Source of the DNA: Schumannella luteola
Lineage (GTDB): Bacteria > Actinomycetota > Actinomycetes > Actinomycetales > Microbacteriaceae
Assembly: GCF_013408685.1 (NCBI RefSeq)
Contig: NZ_JACBZY010000001.1
Location: forward strand, 2,418,001-2,482,000
Direction of reading: 5' to 3'
DNA length: 64,000 bases
Part shown: piece after piece, positions 44,400-52,875 of the stretch
Layout of the letters: each line of letters begins with the position of its first letter
Position numbering within the stretch: the stretch's first letter is position 1
Made by a program: the position numbers and the translations under genes
The notes under the pieces: generated by a model
The model's input: the letters and a program-made list of their open reading frames with translations, nothing else
Databases searched by the model: none
Told to the model about the DNA's origin: nothing

Positions 44400-44611
44400 G
44401 CCCCGCGGAGCCGCCTGATCTCGACCCCGTCCCTCTGGTCTAGCGTCGCGCGGACCTCGGCCGCAATCCCTCCTGAGACGGAGGTGCCCGCCTCGAGCGA
44501 GTCCATCGGTGCGGTGAGCAGAGCCGTCGTGGCGAGCCGACATCCGCCCTGTGGACAACTTCCGACGCCCGCAGCGGCGACCTGCGAGGGTTCCGGCGAG
44601 GAGGTGGCCCG

Positions 44612-44794
44612 ATGTCACGACCGAACCGCCGCACCCGGGTGGTGCGCGCTCTGGCCGACGAGCGAGGGGATGTGCCCGGGTGGGTGCTGATCACCTTGAT
44701 GACCGCGGGGCTCGTGATCGTGGTCTGGGGTCTCGCCGGGCCAGCGCTCAGCTCGATCTTCGAGAGCGCGATCTCCCGGGTCACCGGGTTCTGA
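44612..44794 (+). CDS. Flp-pilin-like small membrane protein
   Basis: This 60-residue protein has a basic head ('MSRPNRRTRVVRALADERGD') and one hydrophobic helix ('GWVLITLMTAGLVIVVWGLA'), the shape of Flp pilins or DUF4244-like proteins, with 'ERGDVPGW' where the prepilin cleavage site would be. It has ribosome site GGAGGTGG. It precedes TadE-type genes by 8 nt. It lacks the classical Glu/Tyr after the cleavage site, so pilin function is tentative. Confidence 0.75.
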   Translation: MSRPNRRTRVVRALADERGDVPGWVLITLMTAGLVIVVWGLAGPALSSIFESAISRVTGF

Positions 44795-44802
44795 CCTCGC
44801 GC

Positions 44803-45228
44803 ATGCCGGCTCCTGTGCTGCGCCGCGTCGTGCCCCCGCGCGTCCGGCGCCGGCTCGTCGACGAGCGCGGTTCGGCGCCGGCCGAGTTCGTGCTGGTGGG
44901 CGCGCTGCTCGCACTGGTGACCCTCGCCGTGCTCCAGCTCGCCCTCGCGCTCTTCGTGCGCAACACGGTGCTCGACGCCGCAGCTGAGGGCGCGCGTCAG
45001 GCGTCGTTGGCCGACGTCGGTCCTGAGGCCGGGGTCGAGCGCACTCGCGAGCTCATCGGGGCGACACTCGGCGGCGACTACCCGATCGACGTGACGGTCG
45101 GCTCGGGGGAGTGGCAGGGGCAGCCGGTCGCGATCGTCACGGTGCGGGCGCCGCTGCCGGTGATCGGCCTGATCGGCATCCCGAGTGCGCTGGAGGTGTC
45201 AGGTCATGCGGCGATCGAGCAGCTCTGA
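44803..45228 (+). CDS. TadE-like pilus assembly protein
   Basis: This 141-residue pseudopilin-like protein has a basic start, 'DERGSAPAEFVLVGALLALV' (TadE-type ERGSA-EF motif leading into the single helix), and an exported C-terminal domain. It is probably assembled as a minor subunit of the Flp pilus. It overlaps the next gene by 23 nt. Confidence 0.85.
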   Translation: MPAPVLRRVVPPRVRRRLVDERGSAPAEFVLVGALLALVTLAVLQLALALFVRNTVLDAAAEGARQASLADVGPEAGVERTRELIGATLGGDYPIDVTVGSGEWQGQPVAIVTVRAPLPVIGLIGIPSALEVSGHAAIEQL

Positions 45229-45754
45229 CCTCGGGATGCTCGTGCCCGGGCTGCTCGCGCCCCGGACGCTCGAGCCGCGCGCGACGAGGCGGCGGGCACG
45301 ACGGCGTCAAGTCGCTCTGCGTGACGAACGCGGATCGGCGACCCTGGAGTTCCTCACGGCGGGGATGCTGCTGCTCATCCCGCTCGTGTACCTGGTGATC
45401 GCCCTCGCCCAGTTGCAGGCGGGCGCCTTCGCAGCCGAGGGAGCCGCGCGTCAGGCGGCGCGCGTGTACGTGCGCGCCGACACGGTCGAGGACGCGCGGT
45501 CCGCCGCCGAGCGGGCGGTCCGAGTCGGGCTCGCCGACTACGGCATCGATCCCGCGACCGCCTCCGTGCGGGTGACCTGCGATCCGGATCCCGACGACTG
45601 CCTCACACGCGGCGGAGAGGTCGCCGTCGCCCTCGAGCTCGTCGTGCCGCTGCCGCTCGTCCCGACGGCGCTCGACGCCGATGTGCCTGCCGGCGTGCCC
45701 ATGCGCGCGAGCGCGACGCAGCCGGTCTCCCGATTCCACGGGGCGGGCGGATGA
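45206..45754 (+). CDS. TadE/TadF-like pilus assembly protein
   Basis: This 182-residue second TadE-type protein has the motif 'RDERGSATLEFLTAGMLLLI' followed by one helix and an outer domain with a Cys pair ('RVTCDPDPDDC') that may form a disulfide. ATG 45206, with GGAGGTG upstream, is chosen; ATG 45236 is possible. Its stop overlaps the next start (ATGA). Confidence 0.85.
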   Translation: MRRSSSSDLGMLVPGLLAPRTLEPRATRRRARRRQVALRDERGSATLEFLTAGMLLLIPLVYLVIALAQLQAGAFAAEGAARQAARVYVRADTVEDARSAAERAVRVGLADYGIDPATASVRVTCDPDPDDCLTRGGEVAVALELVVPLPLVPTALDADVPAGVPMRASATQPVSRFHGAGG

Positions 45755-46203
45755 GGCGACGGATCCGGTGGAGCGTCGGGAGGCTCCGCGACGAGGACGG
45801 ATCGACCCTTCCCCTGATCGCGGCCTTCGCGGCCCTGGCGCTCGCCGTCATCCTCGTCGTCACGGCGGCGAGCTCGCTCTACCTGGAGCGCAAGCGGCTG
45901 TTCACGGTCGCGGACGGGGCCGCGCTCGCCGCAGCCGAGTCCTTCGACCTCGACCAGCCCGGGGCGAGCGATCGCAGCGGTCCGCAGCTCGACGACGTGA
46001 GTGTTCGCGAGGCCGCTGAGGAGTATCTCGACGGAACACCGAGCCCCGTCGAGGGCACGGCGCTGGAGTCGGCATCGACGCCCGACGGGCGCAGCGCCGT
46101 CGTGCGCCTCTCGGGATACTGGAAGCCGCCGCTGCTCAGCCTCGCCGTGCCCGAGGGGCTGCGCCTGGAGGTCACGGCGCGGGCGCGGTCCGTCTACGGC
46201 TGA
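45751..46203 (+). CDS. TadG-like (Flp pilus-associated) membrane protein
   Basis: This 150-residue protein has the pattern 'RDEDGSTLPLIAAFAALALA', one helix, and 'RLFTVADGAALAAAESFDL', typical of actinobacterial TadE/G-like (Rv3654c-type) proteins. It ends the second tad segment. It lacks the large VWA domain of full TadG. Confidence 0.83.
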   Translation: MRRRIRWSVGRLRDEDGSTLPLIAAFAALALAVILVVTAASSLYLERKRLFTVADGAALAAAESFDLDQPGASDRSGPQLDDVSVREAAEEYLDGTPSPVEGTALESASTPDGRSAVVRLSGYWKPPLLSLAVPEGLRLEVTARARSVYG

Positions 46204-46279
46204 GCGAGCGACGTGCCGACGGGGCGATGCCGAAGACGGCGCCGACGGCAGTGCCCCGACGGGGGAGAGCGGCCCGTCG

Positions 46280-46285
46280 TATCCT
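46280..46285 (+). promoter_or_regulatory. -10 element of J-domain gene (TATCCT)
   Basis: TATCCT, 6 nt before GTG 46292. Confidence 0.55.
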
Positions 46286-46291
46286 GACGCC

Positions 46292-46900
46292 GTGGACGTG
46301 CGCACCGCGTCGGAGCTGCTGGGATGCGCCCCCGACGCGTCGCGGGCGCAGATCGAGGGCGCCTTCCGCCTGCGGGCGCGCGCCACGCATCCCGATGTGC
46401 TCGACCATCCGCGCGTCGCCGCCGATCTCGCGGCTCTGACCGAGGCGCGAACCGTGCTGCTCGCGGTGAACGGAGGCGCGTCGACCGCGGGTCCGGCCGA
46501 GCAGCCCGGCGACGGACCCCGCATCTTCGTCCCGCCGCCGACCCCGCCCGCGCCGCTGGTCGCGCCCGCGATCATCGCCGGCGGCGCCGTGCTGCTGGCG
46601 GCTGCGCTCGCCTTCGCCGCCGTCGGCTCGGCGAGCCCGCTCGCGCCGTTCGAGACCGTCGCCCGCTCGGTCGCCGTGTTCGCGAGCCTGCTCGGCTTCG
46701 CGCTGACCGGTCGCCGCTGGCTGTTCCTCGTCGCCGTGGTGCTGCTCGCGCTCACCGCGTGGACGGTTCTCGCCTGGACCTCGTTCGGCGCTCTCGTCGG
46801 CGCGCTCGCGACGATCCCGGCGGCACTGATCCTGCTCACCGCGGGGCGCCGCCGCGCCGACCTGCTGCGCTGGATCGCCGAGGGGCGCTCCCGCCTCTAG
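46292..46900 (+). CDS. J-domain-containing membrane protein
   Basis: Residues 4-55 of this 202-residue protein resemble a J-domain, with the HPD tripeptide in 'RARATHPDVLDHP' between helices II and III. A Pro-rich linker ('VPPPTPPAPLV') leads to about four transmembrane helices. It may recruit an Hsp70 to the membrane. Its stop TAG overlaps the convergent MFS stop, so the two genes share DNA ends and no terminator separates them. Confidence 0.8.
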   Translation: MDVRTASELLGCAPDASRAQIEGAFRLRARATHPDVLDHPRVAADLAALTEARTVLLAVNGGASTAGPAEQPGDGPRIFVPPPTPPAPLVAPAIIAGGAVLLAAALAFAAVGSASPLAPFETVARSVAVFASLLGFALTGRRWLFLVAVVLLALTAWTVLAWTSFGALVGALATIPAALILLTAGRRRADLLRWIAEGRSRL

Positions 46901-48153
46901 CGCCGCGACGAGTAGCGCGGCACGAAGACGCGCAGCACGACGGCGCCGGCGAGTCCGAGCACGCCGAGCAGCGCCGCGGCGATCGGCAGCCCGGCCAGGG
47001 CGGTGACGGCGGAGACCAGCAGCGGCGCCGCCGCGCCTCCGCTGTCGTTGCAGAAGCGCCACGCGCCGAGGAACGCCGCGGGGCGCGCCTGATCCGCCAG
47101 GTCGGCGCCGAGGGTCATGAGGAGGCCCGAGCCGATGCCGTTCGACACCGCCAGCAGCAGAGCGGTCGCGACGAACCACCACACGGGCGAGCCGAAGGGC
47201 GCGCTGAGCGCCAGGGCGAGGTGGCCGAGTCCGAGTCCGATCATCGACGGCACCGCAGTCCAGAGTCGTCCGAAGCGATCCATGATCTGGCCGCCGAGGT
47301 AGAACAGCGCGAAGTCGACGGCACCGGCGACGCCGATGAGCACCGCCGCATCCGCCTCGTGCATGCCGATCGCGACCGCCCAGAGCGGCAGGATCACCTG
47401 TCGGCTCGCGCGCAGCGCCGCGACGAGCATCGAGCCGAGGCCCAGCGAGAGAAGCACCGTTCGATGGCGCCGCAGAGTCGCGAAGAGGCCCTCCGGCGCG
47501 AGTTCGAGCGCATCCGTCTCGAGCGGCTGGCCGGCCGCGGCCCGGTGCTCGCGTCGCGCCGCCGCGACGGTCTCGCTCGGGTCGCGCGTGACGGCGAGCA
47601 GCACGATCACCGCGAGGCAGCAGCCGAGGTGGATCCAGAACGCCGCGGCCGCGAGACCGGTGAGGTGGATGATCGCCGCGGTCAGGAACGGTCCGACGAG
47701 GTAGCCGAAGCGGAAGGTGCCGCCGAGCGACGACAGCGCCCGGGCGCGATACCGCGCCGGAACGAAGCTCGTCATGAAGGCGTGGCGTGCGAGTGCGAAG
47801 ACGGCCGTCGCGATGCCGATGAGCAGGATGCCGAGGCCGAGCACGAGCGGATTCCGTGCGAGCAGCGCGACGCCGCCGCCGGCCGCGGCGAGCACCGCGG
47901 CGCCCATCATCGCCCGGCGTTCGCCGATGCGCGCCACGATCACCCCGCTCGGCAGATCGCCGAACAGCGTGCCGAGCGTGATCATCGCGGCGATCAGGCC
48001 GGCGAGGGCGAGCTGGGCGCCGAGGCTCTGTGCCACCACCGGGATGATCGGCAGCACGGCGCCCTCGCCGATCGAGAACAGCACGGTGGGCAGCAGGGCG
48101 ACGACGAGAACCGAGCGCCAGCGGAAGGCGGGCGCGGCGTCGGTCTCGGTCAT
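46897..48153 (-). CDS. MFS transporter (12 TM, drug/sugar efflux type)
   Basis: This 418-residue permease has 12 helices. The loop 2-3 motif 'GDLPSGVIVARIGERRAMM' matches MFS motif A. Another motif A-like loop, 'GGQIMDRFGRLWTAVP', lies between helices 8 and 9. Substrate unknown. The ATG follows TAGCGT by 9 nt. Confidence 0.88.
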   Translation of the reverse strand: MTETDAAPAFRWRSVLVVALLPTVLFSIGEGAVLPIIPVVAQSLGAQLALAGLIAAMITLGTLFGDLPSGVIVARIGERRAMMGAAVLAAAGGGVALLARNPLVLGLGILLIGIATAVFALARHAFMTSFVPARYRARALSSLGGTFRFGYLVGPFLTAAIIHLTGLAAAAFWIHLGCCLAVIVLLAVTRDPSETVAAARREHRAAAGQPLETDALELAPEGLFATLRRHRTVLLSLGLGSMLVAALRASRQVILPLWAVAIGMHEADAAVLIGVAGAVDFALFYLGGQIMDRFGRLWTAVPSMIGLGLGHLALALSAPFGSPVWWFVATALLLAVSNGIGSGLLMTLGADLADQARPAAFLGAWRFCNDSGGAAAPLLVSAVTALAGLPIAAALLGVLGLAGAVVLRVFVPRYSSRR

Positions 48154-48162
48154 GTCGCTTCG

Positions 48163-48168
48163 ACGCTA
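48163..48168 (-). promoter_or_regulatory. -10 element of MFS gene (TAGCGT)
   Basis: TAGCGT on minus, 9 nt before ATG 48153. Confidence 0.45.
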
Positions 48169-48278
48169 CTCCGCGCGCCGGCTGGCTCGCCGCGCGTGCC
48201 GACTCCTTTGCCGCGGCCGACCGGCACTCTGACGGGATGCCGGCATCGCACCCGCGCGGTGCTCGGCCCGCACGCGGG

Positions 48279-48284
48279 TAGGCT
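48279..48284 (+). promoter_or_regulatory. -10 element of prfB (TAGGCT)
   Basis: TAGGCT, 9 nt before ATG 48294; a leader of 2-3 nt or none. Confidence 0.55.
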
Positions 48285-48293
48285 GGGGCGGCC

Positions 48294-49400
48294 ATGATCG
48301 CTCCTGAATTCCCCGAACAGATCGCCGCGCTGCGGGCCACCTTCGCCGACATCCGCGCCGTCGTCGACGTCGAGCGGCTGCAGAAGCAGATCGACGAGCT
48401 CAGCGAGCAGGCCGGTGCGCCCGACCTCTGGGACGACACCGAGAACGCGCAGAAGGTCACGAGCGCGCTGAGCCACCGCCAGGCCGAGCTGCGCCGCGTC
48501 ACCGACATCGAGGGCCGTCTCGACGACCTCGAGGTCGCCGCCGAGCTCGCCGAGGACGACGCCGAGATGGCCGCCGAGGCCGAGCGCGACCTCGCCTCGC
48601 TGACCAAGGCGATCGGCGACCTCGAGGTCACGACCCTGCTCGACGGCGAGTACGACGACCGCGGTGCGGTCGTCACCATCCGCTCCGGCGCCGGCGGCGA
48701 CGACGCCACCGACTTCGCCGACATGCTCATGCGCATGTACCTGCGCTGGGCCGAGAAGCACGACTACTCGGTCAAGGTCATGGACACCTCCTACGCGGAG
48801 GGCGCGGGCATCAAGTCGGCGACCTTCGAGGTGGATGCGCCGTACGCCTTCGGCACGCTGAGCGTCGAGGCCGGCACGCACCGCCTGGCGCGCATCAGCC
48901 CCTTCGGCTCGGCCGACAAGCGCCAGACCAGCTTCGCCGCGGTCGAGGTCATCCCCGTCATGGAGGAGGCCGTCGAGGTCGACATCCCCGAGGGCGACAT
49001 CCGCGTCGACGTCTTCCGCTCCTCGGGCCCCGGCGGCCAGAGCGTCAACACGACCGACTCGGCCGTGCGCCTGACGCACATCCCTTCGGGCATCGTCGTC
49101 TCGATGCAGAACGAGAAGTCGCAGATCCAGAACCGCGCGGCCGCAATGCGGGTGCTGCAGACCCGACTCCTGCTGCTGCAGAAGGAGAAGGAGGCCGCGA
49201 AGAAGAAGGAGCTCGCCGGCACGATCACGGCGAGCTGGGGCGACCAGATGCGCTCCTACTTCCTCTACGGCCAGCAGCTCGTCAAGGACCTGCGCACCGG
49301 CTACGAGGTCGGCAACCCGGCCACGGTCTTCGACGGCGAGCTCGACGGCTTCATCGCCGCCGGCATCCGCTGGCGCAAGCGTCGCGACGACGACGACTGA
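48294..49400 (+). CDS. prfB: Peptide chain release factor 2
   Basis: This 368-residue factor terminates translation at UGA and UAA. The stop-codon-reading SPF is at residues 202-204 ('ISPFGSADK') and the peptidyl-hydrolysis GGQ at 247-249 ('SGPGGQSVN'). '[12 protein letters not shown]' replaces the more usual AGGTEAxDW. The reading frame is continuous, so the programmed +1 frameshift of many RF2 genes is absent. It starts the conserved prfB-ftsEX-smpB-ssrA neighbourhood. Confidence 0.96.
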   Translation: MIAPEFPEQIAALRATFADIRAVVDVERLQKQIDELSEQAGAPDLWDDTENAQKVTSALSHRQAELRRVTDIEGRLDDLEVAAELAEDDAEMAAEAERDLASLTKAIGDLEVTTLLDGEYDDRGAVVTIRSGAGGDDATDFADMLMRMYLRWAEKHDYSVKVMDTSYAEGAGIKSATFEVDAPYAFGTLSVEAGTHRLARISPFGSADKRQTSFAAVEVIPVMEEAVEVDIPEGDIRVDVFRSSGPGGQSVNTTDSAVRLTHIPSGIVVSMQNEKSQIQNRAAAMRVLQTRLLLLQKEKEAAKKKELAGTITASWGDQMRSYFLYGQQLVKDLRTGYEVGNPATVFDGELDGFIAAGIRWRKRRDDDD

Positions 49401-49404
49401 GCGA

Positions 49405-49421
49405 GGTCGGCTGAGCCGACC
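49405..49421. terminator. Hairpin between prfB and hydrolase gene
   Basis: GGTCGGC-TGA-GCCGACC, a 7-bp perfect stem with 3-nt loop between convergent stops; no U-run. Confidence 0.45.
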
Positions 49422-49429
49422 CCGCCCGA

Positions 49430-50134
49430 TCAGCTCAGCGCGTCGACGATCGCTGCTCCGAGGTCGGCCGGGCGGCTGAACTGCGGCCAGTGCCCGGTCG
49501 GCAGGTCGATGTAGCGCACCTGGTGCAGCTTCGCGATCTCGCGCACATAAGGATGGTCCTTCGCGATCAGCTGCTGCAGCAGCTCGGACGACATCGTGCT
49601 CGCGACCACGACCGTCGGCACGGTCCAGCGGCGCTCGTCGCCGAGGTGCACCGCGTCGTTCGCGACGTGCGCCGGCGTGGGGATGCTGCGCGCTCGGAAC
49701 GCGTCCAGCGCCGCCGGGTCGAGACCGGCCAGCTCCTCCTCTTCGAAGAACCCCCAGTCGGGCAGCGGGATCACACCCTCCTCGATCGGCAGCTCGTCGT
49801 TGATCGAGCCGCCCTCGGCGAGCGGACCCGAGTCGACATAGACCGCGCGGGCGACGAGCTCGGGTCGCCGATCGGTCACGACGCCGATCACGGTGCCGCC
49901 GCCGCTGTGGCCGACCAGGGCGACAGGTGAGCCGTCAACGGCCGCCTCATCGAGCGCGGCGACCACCGCATCCACCTGGTCATCGAGGGTGACCGCGGCC
50001 GCGTCGGCGCGGTCGGCGCCCATGCCGGGCAGCGTGAACGGGATGGGCTCGTGGCCGGCGGCCTCGAGCGCGGGCAGGGTGTCGCTCCACGAGGAGCCGT
50101 CGAGCCAGAATCCGGGAACGAGGATCGCCTTCAT
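49430..50134 (-). CDS. Alpha/beta hydrolase
   Basis: This 234-residue protein has the nucleophile elbow 'LVGHSGGGTV' (Ser) about residue 95, an oxyanion region 'LVPGFWLDGSSW', and a final His in 'LPTGHWPQFSRP'. It resembles small esterases of the salicylate-binding-protein group. No signal peptide. It forms a reverse block with the SDR and MarR-family genes that splits prfB from ftsE. Confidence 0.87.
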   Translation of the reverse strand: MKAILVPGFWLDGSSWSDTLPALEAAGHEPIPFTLPGMGADRADAAAVTLDDQVDAVVAALDEAAVDGSPVALVGHSGGGTVIGVVTDRRPELVARAVYVDSGPLAEGGSINDELPIEEGVIPLPDWGFFEEEELAGLDPAALDAFRARSIPTPAHVANDAVHLGDERRWTVPTVVVASTMSSELLQQLIAKDHPYVREIAKLHQVRYIDLPTGHWPQFSRPADLGAAIVDALS

Positions 50135-50197
50135 GCCCCCAGGGTCGCGCAGACCTCCGACATGTGGGAGGACCGCGGGCGATCGCCGCGCCGACGA

Positions 50198-51044
50198 TCA
50201 GCTCGCCGGCGAGTCGCCCCCGCCCTGCGCGAGCAGCGCCACCGGCTGCCACTCGCGCCAGTTCTCGAGACGTCCGGCGTAGTCGGCCTCGGCGATCGCG
50301 AGTGGCGAGGCGCCGAAGAAGGCGCGCAACGGGGGGCTTCTCGGCGTCGACGATCTTCAGGATCGCGGCGGCCGACGATTCCGGCGAGCCCGGGTCGGCC
50401 GATCGGGACCGGCGGCCCTCCATGACCTTCTCGCGGTACTCCGCGTAGGCGGGAAGCTGCTCCGAGTGGCGCGACGACGGGCCGGCCCAGTCGGTGGAGA
50501 AGGCTCCGGGCTCGACCAGCGTGACGTGGATGCCGAAGCCGGCAACCTCCTGCGCGAGCGACTGGCTGGGCCCCTCGAGCGCCCACTTGGAGGCGTGGTA
50601 GATGCCGACCAGCGGGAACGCCGAGATGCCGCCGATCGACGAGACCTGGATGATGTGGCCGGCCCCCTGCGCCCGCAGGTGCGGCAGCGCCGCTTGGGTC
50701 ACCCAGAGCGCGCCGAACAGGTTCGTCTCGAGCTGGTCGCGGGCATCCGACTCGCTCAGCTCCTCGACGAAGCCGAAGTGCCCGTATCCGGCGTTGTTGA
50801 CGACCACGTCGAGTCGGCCGAAGTGCTCGTGAGCGCGGTCGACGGCGGCGATGTCGGCGTCGCGGTCGGTCACGTCGAGCTGCAGGGGGAGCACGCGGTC
50901 GCCGAAGCGCTCGACGAGCTCGTCGAGTGCGGAGGTGTCGCGGGCGGTGGCGGCGACGCGGTCGCCGCGCTCGAGGGCGGCGGTCGCCCAGGCCTTGCCG
51001 AAGCCCTTGGATGCGCCGGTGATGAACCAGATCTTCTCTGTCAT
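50198..51044 (-). pseudogene. Short-chain dehydrogenase/reductase, frameshifted near the C-terminus
   Basis: The first 238 residues are a normal SDR: cofactor motif 'TGASKGFGKA', 'NNAGYG', catalytic Ser in 'QVSSIGGISA' and Tyr-x3-Lys in 'YHASKWA'. At a run of six G (50331-50336 on +) the frame leaves the family pattern and reads on without sense to 49980, inside the hydrolase gene. Deleting one base gives 'EKPPLRAFFGASPLAIAEAD' and a stop at 50198, for about 281 residues. The catalytic core is intact, so a protein with an altered tail may still be made. Sequencing error is a real possibility. Confidence 0.8.
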
Positions 51045-51051
51045 GATCCCG

Positions 51052-51057
51052 ACGCTA
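51052..51057 (-). promoter_or_regulatory. -10 element of SDR gene (TAGCGT)
   Basis: TAGCGT on minus, 7 nt before ATG 51044. Confidence 0.5.
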
Positions 51058-51108
51058 GAACTGCGGAGGCTGCCTCCGCTCTTTCCGGCACGGGCTCACA
51101 GCGCGCCC

Positions 51109-51534
51109 TCAGTCCTGCGGCTCCTGCCCCGGCCGCTGCGCTTCGATGAGCAGCGCCGAGGCGAGCGATTCCCCGTCGTCGCCGAGGAACAGCTCGACGT
51201 CGAGCCGGGCGAGCTCCGCGTCGACGCGGTCGAGCGCGCGATCGCCTCGCTCGGTCGCCGCGTAGTAGGGCGTGTGCACGCTGCGGGGCTCGCGCTGGCG
51301 CACCAGACCGGCGTCGACGAGCGCGCGCACGAGCGTCGCGATGCCGTGCACATCCACTCCCGTTCGTCGGGCGAGTTCGCGCGGCGACAGCCCCGGCGTG
51401 GCCGCGATCGCCCGCAGCACCGCGTGCTTGCGCACGGTCAGGCCGTGCGGGTCGAAGACGCGCGCGAGCTCGAGCTCGGCGGCGCGAGCGCGCAGCAGCA
51501 GGGCCAGCGTGGGGGAGGGGCGGGGCGCATCCAC
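51109..51534 (-). CDS. MarR-family transcriptional regulator
   Basis: This 141-residue winged-helix regulator has its HTH in 'LSPRELARRTGVDVHGIATL' and a wing around 'RSVHTPYYAATERGDRAL'. GTG 51534 is chosen with CAGGAT 6 nt upstream; the frame stays open beyond it but overlaps ftsE. It sits 64 bp upstream of the SDR and hydrolase genes in the same direction and probably controls them. Confidence 0.85.
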   Translation of the reverse strand: MDAPRPSPTLALLLRARAAELELARVFDPHGLTVRKHAVLRAIAATPGLSPRELARRTGVDVHGIATLVRALVDAGLVRQREPRSVHTPYYAATERGDRALDRVDAELARLDVELFLGDDGESLASALLIEAQRPGQEPQD

Positions 51535-51540
51535 GGCTCC

Positions 51541-51546
51541 ATCCTG
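51541..51546 (-). promoter_or_regulatory. -10 element of MarR-family gene (CAGGAT)
   Basis: CAGGAT on minus, 6 nt before GTG 51534. Confidence 0.45.
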
Positions 51547-51684
51547 CCCGCTCTGCGGTCGCGATCGGCCCGAATCGACGCCGAGCGACGAGCCGCTCTC
51601 AGCTCCGGCCGCCGCTGACCCCCAGACGGGGCGTGGATGCGGCGCGCCGGGGGTGTCGCGCCCGACATCCGTCGAACGGGTGCC

Positions 51685-51690
51685 TAGCCT
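51685..51690 (+). promoter_or_regulatory. -10 element of ftsE (TAGCCT)
   Basis: TAGCCT, 9 nt before ATG 51700. Confidence 0.55.
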
Positions 51691-51699
51691 GAACCCGCC

Positions 51700-52875
51700 A
51701 TGATTCGATTCGACGCGGTCACCAAGACCTACCGGGGCCAGAAGCGTCCCGCCCTCGACGACGTGAACCTCGAGATCCTCAAGGGCGAGTTCGTCTTCCT
51801 CGTCGGAGCCTCGGGCTCCGGCAAGTCGAGCTTCCTGCGCCTCGTGCTGAAGGAGGAGCGCGCCTCGAAGGGTCGCGTGCACGTGCTCGGGCAGACGCTC
51901 AACACGCTCTCCAACCGCAAGGTCCCGTACTTCCGTCGCAACCTCGGCGTCGTCTTCCAGGACTTCCGCCTGCTGCACAACAAGACCGTCTTCGACAACG
52001 TGGCCTTCACGCTGCAGGTGATCGGCAAGAGCAAGGGCTTCATCCAGGAGGCCGTGCCCGACGTGCTCAAGCTGGTCGGCCTGGCCGGCAAGCAGAACCG
52101 CATGCCGCACGAGCTCTCCGGTGGTGAGCAGCAGCGCGTCGCGATCGCGCGCGCCGTCGTCAACAAGCCGGCGATCCTGCTGGCCGACGAGCCGACCGGA
52201 AACCTCGACCCCGCCACGAGCGCGGGCATCATGGCGCTGCTCTCGGCGATCAACGCGAACGGCACGACCGTGCTGATGGCGACTCACGACGCCGGCATCG
52301 TCGACCAGATGCAGCGCCGCGTGATCGAGCTCGTCGCCGGACGCATCGTGCGCGACGAGCGCGAGGGCGGCTACCAGACCCAGGCCGTGCCGATCCAGGC
52401 ACTCGAGCACGACCAGGAGCTCTTCGAGAAGGCGATGACGGGAACGCTGCCGGTCATCTCGGCCGAGGCCGACCCGCGAGTGGATGCTCCGGTCGCCTCC
52501 GCCGCCCCGGCCGCCGCGCCCTTCACCGAGGCCCCCGACATCGAGACGCCGTCGACCGCTCCGGCGCCCGCCGCCGCACGCGCGGCCGCTCCGGCGCCCG
52601 CCGCCGCACGCGCGGCCGCTCCGGCCCCGGCTCCGGTCGTCGACCCCGCTCCGGCTCCCGCCGCTCCGGCTCCCGCCGCCCCGGCTCGAGCCGCCGACCA
52701 GCCCCGCGTCGCCGCCTCGACGGGCGAGCAGCCCGCCGCCCGCCGCGGCGACGCCCCCATGACCGCCGCCGAGGCCCTCGCCGAGGCCGTCACCCGTGCC
52801 ACCTCGACCCTGCCCATCCAGCGCGGCAGCAGCGGAGATCGAACGCCGTCGCAGGACGGGGAGGAGCGCCGATGA
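51700..52875 (+). CDS. ftsE: Cell division ATP-binding protein FtsE with long Ala/Pro C-terminal tail
   Basis: This 391-residue ATPase of FtsEX links the divisome to peptidoglycan hydrolase activation. The ATPase core (1-225) is complete: Walker A 'GASGSGKSS' 36-44, signature 'LSGGEQQ' 139-145, Walker B 'ILLADEP' about 159-165. FtsE is normally about 230 residues. Here about 160 extra residues are Ala/Pro/Arg rich and disordered, and include an exact 30-bp tandem duplication. The stop overlaps ftsX (ATGA). Confidence 0.94.
   Translation: MIRFDAVTKTYRGQKRPALDDVNLEILKGEFVFLVGASGSGKSSFLRLVLKEERASKGRVHVLGQTLNTLSNRKVPYFRRNLGVVFQDFRLLHNKTVFDNVAFTLQVIGKSKGFIQEAVPDVLKLVGLAGKQNRMPHELSGGEQQRVAIARAVVNKPAILLADEPTGNLDPATSAGIMALLSAINANGTTVLMATHDAGIVDQMQRRVIELVAGRIVRDEREGGYQTQAVPIQALEHDQELFEKAMTGTLPVISAEADPRVDAPVASAAPAAAPFTEAPDIETPSTAPAPAAARAAAPAPAAARAAAPAPAPVVDPAPAPAAPAPAAPARAADQPRVAASTGEQPAARRGDAPMTAAEALAEAVTRATSTLPIQRGSSGDRTPSQDGEERR
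52561..52620 (+). repeat. Two exact tandem copies of a 30-bp unit in ftsE tail
   Basis: 52561-52590 and 52591-52620 are identical and encode a repeated Ala/Pro/Arg decapeptide. Exact identity at DNA level suggests recent duplication. Confidence 0.95.

Noticed and set aside
48294-49400. Programmed +1 frameshift in prfB
   Set aside because: The frame is continuous from ATG to stop and contains all RF2 motifs; there is no early in-frame UGA.
49980-51044. A full 354-residue SDR as one normal gene
   Set aside because: The last 115 residues are Arg/Pro/Gly nonsense overlapping the hydrolase gene, and a one-base change restores the family C-terminus.
52561-52620. Tandem 30-bp repeat considered as CRISPR or integration signature
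   Set aside because: There are only two adjacent copies without spacers, in frame inside ftsE. No CRISPR array or cas gene was found in the window.
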